From the NCBI RefSeq assembly GCF_021044625.1, contig NZ_CP087999.1:4609001-4673000 (forward strand): a stretch of 64,000 bases of DNA, written 5' to 3'. The notes beneath the pieces are model-generated. The model did no database searches, was not told where the DNA came from, and saw only the letters and a list, made by a program, of their open reading frames with translations. A program made the position numbers and the translations under genes. Positions 54,176 to 60,893 of the stretch are shown here, piece after piece; within the stretch, counting starts at the first letter, position 1, and each line of letters starts with the position of its first letter. The stretch is from Geomonas sp. RF6. GTDB lineage: Bacteria > Desulfobacterota > Desulfuromonadia > Geobacterales > Geobacteraceae.

Positions 54176-55051
54176 TTAAACCTTCTTCTGGATTTTTTGG
54201 CCGAGGAGGCCGGTCGGCTTCAGGAGCAGCACCAGGACGAGGATCGCAAAGGCGATTGCATCGCGGTAGGAGGAGTAGCCGATCGCCACCCCGAAAACCT
54301 CGGTCACCCCGAGAAGCACCCCTCCCAGCATCGCGCCGGGAATGGAACCGATCCCCCCGAGGACAGCGGCAGCGAAGGCCTTCAGGCCCGCCATGAGTCC
54401 CATGTTGAAGGTAACGGCGTTGAAAAGGAGTCCCACCAGCATCCCCCCTGCGGCGGCGAGCGCGGAGCCGAGCGCGAAGGTGAAGGAGATGACGCGGTTT
54501 ACGTTTATTCCCATCAGTGCGGCTGCGGTGTAGTCCTCAGAGGTCGCCCTCATCGCCTTACCGATCTTCGTCTTCTGCACGATGAACTCGAGCGTCAGCA
54601 TGAGAAGAGCGGAGATGCCGATGATGGAGATCTGCAGAGTGGAGATGTCGGCGTTGCCGATGTGTATCTGGTGCAGCGGGAATGCGTTGTCGGGGAATGC
54701 CTTTGCGTCGGCGCCGAAGATCATGAGGGCCAGCGAGGAAAGGAAGATGGAGACGCCGATCGCGGAGATGAGGGCCGAGAGCCTGGAGGAGCGGCGCAGC
54801 CTGCGGTAGGCGATGAGCTCGATGACCACGCCAAGGATCATGCAGAAGGTCATGGAGAGAGCCATCGCCACGAAGATGTTCAGCTTGAAGTAGCTGACCA
54901 GCAGCATCCCCACGAAGGCACCGGCCATGAAGATCTCGCCGTGAGCAAAGTTGATGAGGGTGATGATGCCGTACACCATGGTGTAGCCGAGCGCGATGAG
55001 CGCGTAGGTGCTCCCCAGGGCTATGCCGTTTATGAGTTGCTGTAGAAACAT
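54176..55051 (-). CDS. livH: Branched-chain amino acid ABC transporter permease LivH
   Basis: This 291-residue permease starts MFLQQLINGIALGSTYALIA and contains ALGYTMVYGIITLINFAHGE, the LivH hallmark. The coupling loop is GKAMRATSEDYTAAALMGIN. The ATG at 55051 follows AAGGA. It is the first gene of livHMGF-eamA-marC. No livK-type binding protein is adjacent. A palindrome with a GntR-type pattern lies about 190 bp upstream. Confidence 0.95.
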   Translation of the reverse strand: MFLQQLINGIALGSTYALIALGYTMVYGIITLINFAHGEIFMAGAFVGMLLVSYFKLNIFVAMALSMTFCMILGVVIELIAYRRLRRSSRLSALISAIGVSIFLSSLALMIFGADAKAFPDNAFPLHQIHIGNADISTLQISIIGISALLMLTLEFIVQKTKIGKAMRATSEDYTAAALMGINVNRVISFTFALGSALAAAGGMLVGLLFNAVTFNMGLMAGLKAFAAAVLGGIGSIPGAMLGGVLLGVTEVFGVAIGYSSYRDAIAFAILVLVLLLKPTGLLGQKIQKKV

Positions 55052-55200
55052 TGTTCGACGGTCCTTGTCACGATTTTCTCGGCGTGGCCGGTTGTTCATG
55101 AGTGACGCACCACACAGCGGCTTCGATCGCGGGAAAGACGGGACGTTGCGGCGTGCGGGTGCGGGCGTATTTTGTATACACCGCTACACTAAGCCCGGGA

Positions 55201-55252
55201 TATCTACCATGAATCGGGCTCAGGGGCAAGACAAATATTTGGTATTACCAAA
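55201..55252 (-). promoter_or_regulatory. Candidate liv promoter and GntR-like operator
   Basis: On the minus strand TTGCCC (55229-55224), a 17-bp spacer and TAGATA (55206-55201) form a weak promoter. Just upstream lies the palindrome TTTGGT-ATT-ACCAAA (55238-55252), a TGGT-N3-ACCA site as used by many GntR/FadR-type regulators. The rest of the 362-bp gap up to the next gene shows only a degenerate gattacgcag motif near 55270. Confidence 0.5.
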
Positions 55253-55413
55253 ATAAGGATTGGTTCATTACGCGAAGATTACGCAGGTTTACGCGCACCT
55301 AAGCGTTGACCGGTCGAGGAAGATGCCCCCCCTTCCCCACCCCGAACGTTATCGGTTGCCCCGACGGAAAAATGAGGTTAGAATTCCGTACTTTTCCTAT
55401 CAAGAGGTCATCG

Positions 55414-56349
55414 ATGCAGCATGGCAGCACAAGTAACCGTCCCCTTGCCGGCTATCTCGCACTCGCCGGCGCCGCCTCCATCTGGGGCGGGATGTATGTC
55501 GTCAGCAAGTACGCCCTCGATTTCGTCCCCCCCTTCACCCTCCTGTGGCTGCGCTACGTGGTCGGATTTGCGGTCCTCTTTGCCCTGGTCACCCGCTCCG
55601 GTCTGCGGCAGCCTCTCCTGAACGACTGCCGCACCTTCATGAGCATAGGCTTCATCGGCTACTTCGTCTCCGTCGGGCTTCAGTTCATCGGGACGCGACT
55701 CTCCAGCGCACACATGGGAGCGATCCTCACCTCCGCGAGCCCCGCCTTCATAGTCGTCTTCGCGCGCACCATGCTCGGAGAGAGATTGAGCGTCCGGAAA
55801 GTCCTCTCCGTGGTTCTCGCCAGCTTCGGCGTGCTGGTTGTAGTCGGCTGGGAGAGTGGAGACGGCGCGGGAAGCCGGGCACTCCTCGGGAACCTGGCCC
55901 TTCTCGGGGCGGCGGGGACATGGGCGCTCCTCTCCGTGCTGGCGCGACGGGCATCTGCCAGCTACCCGCCGCTCGTGACGACCGCCTATGCCATATTCTG
56001 GGCCGCGATCTTCACCACACCCGCCATGGTTCTGGAGTGGCGCTACCTGCCGGTGCAGGGGCTCGATCGTCCGATCGTATGGCTGGCGATCGCCTATCTC
56101 GGCGTCGTGGCAACGGCGGGGGCGTTTTTCCTGTGGAACAAGGGGTTGCAGCTTGTGGAGGCAGGGGTCGGCTCGGTCTTCTTCTTTCTGCAGCCGGTAG
56201 TGGGGGCATTGCTGGGATGGCTCATACTGGGCGAGCACCTCGGCAGCTCATTCTTCGCCGGCGGTGCCCTCATTCTGGGAGGGGTACTACTTGTATCGCT
56301 GCCGGTCCGGAAAAGAGCGCGGCTGGCGACAGAGGGAGATGCGGAGTAG
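55414..56349 (+). CDS. EamA-family (DMT) transporter
   Basis: This 311-residue, ten-helix exporter has two EamA repeats. The first contains AGAASIWGGMYVVSKYALDF and the second LGAAGTWALLSVLARRASASY-type sequence. It diverges from the liv operon. The ATG at 55414 has AGAGGT upstream; the frame is open earlier, but without a ribosome site. It is the third EamA-type gene besides rarD within 10 kb. The substrate is unknown. Confidence 0.9.
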   Translation: MQHGSTSNRPLAGYLALAGAASIWGGMYVVSKYALDFVPPFTLLWLRYVVGFAVLFALVTRSGLRQPLLNDCRTFMSIGFIGYFVSVGLQFIGTRLSSAHMGAILTSASPAFIVVFARTMLGERLSVRKVLSVVLASFGVLVVVGWESGDGAGSRALLGNLALLGAAGTWALLSVLARRASASYPPLVTTAYAIFWAAIFTTPAMVLEWRYLPVQGLDRPIVWLAIAYLGVVATAGAFFLWNKGLQLVEAGVGSVFFFLQPVVGALLGWLILGEHLGSSFFAGGALILGGVLLVSLPVRKRARLATEGDAE

Positions 56350-56380
56350 CTGCGGAAGCGGCCTGAGTACAAAACCTTAT

Positions 56381-56416
56381 AATTCAAGACCTGACCCCGG
56401 GGTCAGGTCTTGAATT
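56381..56416. repeat. Perfect 36-bp palindrome next to the IS element
   Basis: The arms aattcaagacctgacccc and ggggtcaggtcttgaatt are perfectly complementary over 18 bp with no loop. It lies 32 bp after the transporter stop and one base from the IS30 left end. It could also act as a transcription terminator, although it is not followed by a T run after the insertion. Confidence 0.9.
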
Positions 56417-56417
56417 T

Positions 56418-57527
56418 GGTGGATTCTATTCTTAATTGCACCAGTTGATGTAAAAGCAGGACATGACAGGCAAATCTGGTAGTGTGTGAAGCGCGACCAA
56501 CACATACCCCAGGAGGAGCCCGCCATGTCCTACACGCATCTTACAGAAAATGAGCGATATGTCATCAGCCATTTGAAGGTGGCGAAATTTAGCCTTCGCG
56601 AAATCGGCCGTAGGCTTGGACGCCATCACACAAGCATCATGCGCGAGATTGCGCGCAACGGCCCGACATACCCCGATGGAGTTTACTGGTACACCTTCAC
56701 GCATGGCACTGCGCTTAAACGTCGTCACCAGCCCAGGTCTTTCCGGCGGCAGGACAACGCCGATCTGGTCGCTTACGTTGAAGAGAAATTGATGCTGGAT
56801 TGGCCACCTGAAGCCATTGCCGCCAGGCTCAAAATGGATTTCCCAATGGACCGGGCGATGCGCATCAGTCATGAAACCATCTACCGCTGGATTTACCTAG
56901 ACGCCAGAGAAGGTGGCGAGCTTCACAAGCATCTTCGCCGTCGGAGGCGGAATCGCCGTAGGCAAACGCGCTACTGCGCAGGACGGCGGTTCATTCCGGG
57001 TCGAGTCTCAATTAAGGAGAGGCCGGCAGTAGTTGGTACCAGAGAACGATTTGGGGACTGGGAAGGCGACACGCTGCACGGTGCGAAAGGCGCAGGAAAC
57101 CTTGCCACGTACGTTGAGCGCAAGAGCCGCTTTTTACTTGCCGCAAGACTCGCAGACAGAAGGGCCGCAACCATGACGGATCATAGCGCGAGGTGCTTCA
57201 GCCCTCTGCCCGAGATCCTCTGCCAGACAGTAACCGTTGATAACGGTAGTGAGTTTGCGGAATTCAAAGATCTGGAAACTAAGACAGGGCTTACCGTGTA
57301 TTTCGCGGATCCTTATGCGTCTTGGCAGCGTGGCACCAATGAGAACACAAACGGCATCTTGCGGCACTACTTTCCGAAGGGGTTCGACTTCAGGACCCTC
57401 TCAGAGGAAGAAATTCAGCAGGTCGTGAAACAGGTCAACGATCGACCACGAAAGTGCCTCGGCTACCGGACTCCTGCGGAAGTTCTGCGTGCATCATTCG
57501 GTGGTGCATTTACAACTTGAATTCACC
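56418..57527 (+). mobile_element. IS30-family insertion sequence, complete
   Basis: This 1110-bp element is bounded by imperfect 26-bp inverted repeats. The left end is GGTGGATTCTATTCTTAATT..GCACCA and the right end, read inward, is GGTGAATTCAAGTTGTAAAT..GCACCA, matching at 19 of 26 positions. TTT flanks both ends and may be a 3-bp target duplication. One intact transposase gene lies inside. Its base composition is less GC-rich than its neighbours, indicating recent arrival. Confidence 0.85.
56525..57520 (+). CDS. IS30-family transposase
   Basis: This 331-residue DDE transposase has an N-terminal helix-turn-helix (LTENERYVISHLKVAKFSLR; IGRRLGRHHTSIMREIARNG). The catalytic residues are Asp in RFGDWEGDTLHG, Asp in VTVDNGSEFAEF and Glu in WQRGTNENTNGILRHYFPKG. 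The C-terminal VVKQVNDRPRKCLGYRTPAE is diagnostic of IS30. The ATG at 56525 follows GGAGG. The frame is intact, so the element may be active. Confidence 0.96.
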   Translation: MSYTHLTENERYVISHLKVAKFSLREIGRRLGRHHTSIMREIARNGPTYPDGVYWYTFTHGTALKRRHQPRSFRRQDNADLVAYVEEKLMLDWPPEAIAARLKMDFPMDRAMRISHETIYRWIYLDAREGGELHKHLRRRRRNRRRQTRYCAGRRFIPGRVSIKERPAVVGTRERFGDWEGDTLHGAKGAGNLATYVERKSRFLLAARLADRRAATMTDHSARCFSPLPEILCQTVTVDNGSEFAEFKDLETKTGLTVYFADPYASWQRGTNENTNGILRHYFPKGFDFRTLSEEEIQQVVKQVNDRPRKCLGYRTPAEVLRASFGGAFTT

Positions 57528-57578
57528 TTTTAGCTTTTTCGCCAGGCCGGCACTAAGTTGAAGAAGTCAAAGCAGTGG

Positions 57579-58355
57579 CTAGATAATCCTGCTCAGGAAG
57601 CTCTTGATACGCTCATTCCCCCCCTGGTTGTCGAAGAACTCGTACGGTTTTCCTTCCGCGATGAAATTCCCCTTTTCCATGAACATGACCCGGTCCGCGA
57701 GCTCGCGCGCAAAACCCATGTGATGCGTCACGATGATCATCGTCATCCCTTCGTCGGCAAGGGCATGGATGGTGTCGAAGACTTCCCCCACCAGCTCGGG
57801 GTCAAGGGCCGAGGTAGGCTCGTCAAAGAGCATCAGTTTGGGTCGCATCGCGAGTGCCCGGGCGATCGCCACCCTCTGCTTCTGCCCCCCCGAAAGGGTC
57901 GCAGGATAAACGTCTCGCTTCTCGGAGAGCCCCACCTTTGCCAGCATGTCGATGGCGATACTTCTCGCCTCGTCGGCAGATTTCTTCTGTACGGTGAGCG
58001 GCCCTTCCATGACATTTCCCAGCACCGTCATGTGCGGAAAGAGGTGGAAGTGCTGGAAAACCATACCGATCTCGGCGCGCAAGGCACAGATGACCGGCTG
58101 TTTGTCCAGGTGCAGCTTCCCGTGCTTGCGCACGTACCCCACCTCACGCCCCTCGAACCGGATCGTCCCCTCGTCGATCTCCTCCAGGAAGTTGATGGAG
58201 CGCAGAAGGGTCGACTTCCCGGAGCCGGACGGACCGATGATGACGAGCTTTTCACCGGGATGGACGGAGAGGGAGACCCCGTTTACCGCCGTCAAACTCT
58301 TGAAGCGCTTCGTGATCCCCTCGAGCTGAATGAGCGGCAGCCTATCGGTGTTCAT
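57579..58355 (-). CDS. Polar amino acid ABC transporter ATPase (GlnQ/HisP-like)
   Basis: This 258-residue ATPase has Walker A GPSGSGKSTLLRSIN, signature TLSGGQKQRVAIARAL, Walker B LMLFDEPTSALDPELV and switch VTHHMGFA. These are typical of the PAAT family for glutamine, arginine, histidine or cystine uptake. The ATG at 58355 overlaps the permease stop by 14 bp. The segment GYVRKHGKLHLDKQ is an insertion between the Walker A and Q-loop. The IS30 element lies just downstream of its stop codon. Confidence 0.94.
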   Translation of the reverse strand: MNTDRLPLIQLEGITKRFKSLTAVNGVSLSVHPGEKLVIIGPSGSGKSTLLRSINFLEEIDEGTIRFEGREVGYVRKHGKLHLDKQPVICALRAEIGMVFQHFHLFPHMTVLGNVMEGPLTVQKKSADEARSIAIDMLAKVGLSEKRDVYPATLSGGQKQRVAIARALAMRPKLMLFDEPTSALDPELVGEVFDTIHALADEGMTMIIVTHHMGFARELADRVMFMEKGNFIAEGKPYEFFDNQGGNERIKSFLSRII

Positions 58356-59376
58356 AAATCCCCGCACGGTACTCGATCTTTTCGAAAATGAAAGTGAAGA
58401 GGGTGGTGAAGGCGAGATAGACGAGTGCCGCCAGGACAAGCGCCGTCACGTTGAAATAGGTGTTGAAGAGCTGGTCGGCGGAGCGCATGAGCTCCACCAT
58501 GGCGATGGTGGAGACGAGCGCGGTGTCCTTGATGAGCGCGATGAACTCGTTCCCCACCGGCGGCATGAGCCGCTTGTAGGTCTGGGGAATGATCACGCGC
58601 CGCATCGCCTGGCGGTAGCTCATCCCGATCGCCTTTGCGGCTTCCATCTGCCCGTGGTCGATACTCTGGATGCCGCCGCGGATGATCTCGCCGAGATAGG
58701 CGGAATAGTTGAGCCCAAGGCCGATGATCGCAGCCGTGTGCGGCGACAGGGTGATCCCCAGCGACGGAAGGCCGTAGTAGATGAAGAAGAGCTGCAAAAG
58801 AAGCGGAGTGCCGCGAAAGAACCAGATCACGAACCAGCAGAAACCGGAGACGGGGCGATAGGTGCTGATCCTCCCCAGCGCGAGAAGAAGGCCGCCGAAG
58901 GGGGAGATGAGCATCGTGCCGATTACGAGAAGAAGCGTGGTGCATGCCCCCTTCAGAAGGGACGGAAGGAAGCGCAGGCAGTCCTTCAGGAAGGTGACGT
59001 ACTTCGGCTGCATCGCCGAGGCGACGGACGCCACGAAGTTCTTCGCCTCGCTGTTGTCGGGGTAGAGCGCGAGCACCTCGCGGGCGGCCCCTTGTGCTTT
59101 TTCCATCTCGCCGAGAGAAAAGTGGAGCTTTGCGATCTGCATCCGGCTCCGTACGTAAGCCTCGCCGTCGTCAGCACCGGCAGGCTTCGGGATCTTCTGG
59201 AGCTCGGCGAGCGCCGCAGGGAGGTCACCCTGCCCCATCAGCTCGTTTGCCTGCCTGAAGACCTGGTCCGGCTCAAGGGAGGCCGCACCGGCATGGAAAA
59301 AGGGGAGGAAGAGCGCCCACAAAAAAAGCAGGGTCGTCAGAGCGACCCTGCTGGATACCTTTGGAAAAAGAGTCAT
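58342..59376 (-). CDS. TPR-like domain fused to polar amino acid ABC permease
   Basis: This 344-residue protein is about 120 longer than usual HisM/GlnP-type permeases (about 220). The first 30 residues form a signal or membrane helix (VALTTLLFLWALFLPFFHAGA). Residues about 33-115 form TPR-like helices (QANELMGQGDLPAALAELQ; SLGEMEKAQGAAREVLALYPDN), presumably periplasmic. The permease follows from about 125, with the EAA loop QMEAAKAIGMSYRQAMRRVIIPQ. The ATG at 59376 has AAGG upstream. The fusion may dock the binding protein or a cell-envelope partner; that is inference. Confidence 0.88.
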   Translation of the reverse strand: MTLFPKVSSRVALTTLLFLWALFLPFFHAGAASLEPDQVFRQANELMGQGDLPAALAELQKIPKPAGADDGEAYVRSRMQIAKLHFSLGEMEKAQGAAREVLALYPDNSEAKNFVASVASAMQPKYVTFLKDCLRFLPSLLKGACTTLLLVIGTMLISPFGGLLLALGRISTYRPVSGFCWFVIWFFRGTPLLLQLFFIYYGLPSLGITLSPHTAAIIGLGLNYSAYLGEIIRGGIQSIDHGQMEAAKAIGMSYRQAMRRVIIPQTYKRLMPPVGNEFIALIKDTALVSTIAMVELMRSADQLFNTYFNVTALVLAALVYLAFTTLFTFIFEKIEYRAGIYEHR

Positions 59377-59422
59377 AAACAGCCTTCTTCTACATGATGC
59401 AAATTCACAGTACCTGGCCGTA

Positions 59423-60214
59423 CTACCACTTCTTCGGGTTGGTGATGTCTTCTGCAAACCACTTGCGGGAAATCTTCGCCAGCGAGCCGTCCTTCACCAT
59501 CTTGTCGAGGGTCTTCTGAACCTGGCCGCGCAGCTCCACGTCTTCTTTACGGAAGGCGATGCCGAACGGCTCCTTGCTGATGAAGCCCGGGATGACCTTG
59601 AACTTGCCGGGGCGCTTCGCGATGAAGTCGCGGCCGGTGACGTTGTCCATCACCACCACGTCGAGGCGGCCCGCTTCGAGGTCGAGAAGGGCTTTCGGGT
59701 TGTCCTCGTACTCTTTCAGCTCGGCGGGAGCGGTCGGAAGCTTCTTCACGGAGCTCAGCGCGGAGGAACCTTTCTGCGCGCCGACCTTCACGTTTTTCAG
59801 GTCCTTGAGAGCCTTGAAGCGCTTCTCGTTGAAGCGGACGACGGCGATCTGGCCGTCCATGATGTACGGCTTGGTGAAGGCGACTTCCTTGGCGCGCTCA
59901 TCGGTGATGGTCATGCCGTTCCAGATGGCGTCGAACTTCTTCGCGTTGAGGGAGTGGATGACGCCGTCCCATGCGGTCGGCTGCCACTCAATCTTGATGC
60001 CGAGACGCTTGCCGACTTCCTCGGCGGTGTCGATATCAAAGCCGACGAGCTTGCCGCTGTCATCGCGGTATCCCATGGGAGGGAAGGCATCATCGAGGCC
60101 GATAACCATCTTGCCGGCGCTCTTCACACGGGCGAAGGAACCATCGGCTGCGAGAGCCGAAGTGGCGATTGCAGCAACCAGCATTGCGGCAAGCAAAACG
60201 ACAAACTTTTTCAT
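59423..60214 (-). CDS. Polar amino acid ABC transporter substrate-binding protein
   Basis: This 263-residue periplasmic protein has signal peptide MKKFVVLLAAMLVAAIATSA. It has the SBP_bac_3 fold with GFDIDTAEEVGKRLG, DAIWNGMTITDERAKEVAF and the ligand-binding Asp in VVVMDNVTGRDF-type sequence. The typical Arg that grips the ligand alpha-carboxyl is likely near ITDERAK. It is the first gene of the operon, with AGGAGGG upstream, followed by the TPR-permease and the ATPase. Confidence 0.94.
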   Translation of the reverse strand: MKKFVVLLAAMLVAAIATSALAADGSFARVKSAGKMVIGLDDAFPPMGYRDDSGKLVGFDIDTAEEVGKRLGIKIEWQPTAWDGVIHSLNAKKFDAIWNGMTITDERAKEVAFTKPYIMDGQIAVVRFNEKRFKALKDLKNVKVGAQKGSSALSSVKKLPTAPAELKEYEDNPKALLDLEAGRLDVVVMDNVTGRDFIAKRPGKFKVIPGFISKEPFGIAFRKEDVELRGQVQKTLDKMVKDGSLAKISRKWFAEDITNPKKW

Positions 60215-60439
60215 CTTCCCTCCTATTAATAACATTTTAGGGTCATTGGTCTGACCGGCGGCGATTATTCCAGAAATCGGAACCGACGTCAAGCATTGCG
60301 TAAACTTCTTTTGCCCTGCCGAAACTGAGGGACAAAGGTGGGGTGCAGGGACAGGGCGGATGGGCGGATCTTCGCGGGCAAAGGCAAGGCAGGGGGAATA
60401 CCCTTCAGCTTTATCCGCGTCGATCCGCCTGATCCGCTT

Positions 60440-60632
60440 TGGTCACAAGAGGCCTTACGTCCCCTCCTTTGCGAAGGCTCATCCGCGAATTCCGGGGAAG
60501 CCGTAGTATGTTCCAATGAAGGGGCGCACGAGACCTCGCGTCCCCCCCTTTGCGAAGGGGGGACAGGGGGGATTTGACTGGGCCGGAACCGTCCTGCAAA
60601 GTGCGCAACTGCTGCAGTCTCAAGCACTTTCC
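60440..60632. repeat. Mosaic palindromic repeat, locus F
   Basis: The modules are cctcctttgcgaaggctcatccgcgaattcc, cgagacctcgcgtcccccc, aaggggggacaggggggattt and the tail gactgggccggaaccgtcctg to ctcaagcac. The tail is the inverse of the start of locus E. It lies between the transporter operon and putA. Confidence 0.8.
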
Positions 60633-60678
60633 TTGAGTTCACTTACCAAAGAACTGGTGGGGGCCTATGTCGTTGATT

Positions 60679-60850
60679 TTTAGATGCCGCAGCACTGCGG
60701 TTCGACGACCAAGTGTTTGTTAACGAAGATCAAATCCCCCCTGCCCCCCCTTCGCAAAGGGGGGAACGTTAGGCCTTCTGCAGTGCTTCGTGGCAATGTA
60801 CCCACGCTCCCCCGAATCCGTGGAAGAACCTTCTCCGGAGCCGGGCTGAG
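60679..60850. repeat. Mosaic palindromic repeat, locus G
   Basis: It starts ttttagatgccgcagcactgcggttcgacgacc, passes through aaatcccccctgccccccc and cttcgcaaaggggggaacg, and ends with the second-type core aggccttctgcagtgcttcgtggc. It is an inverted relative of locus D. It ends shortly before the putA stop codon. Confidence 0.8.
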
Positions 60851-60893
60851 GGGCGAGCTCGCGGCACCGCGGAGCCGGAGCCGCCGCCATCCC

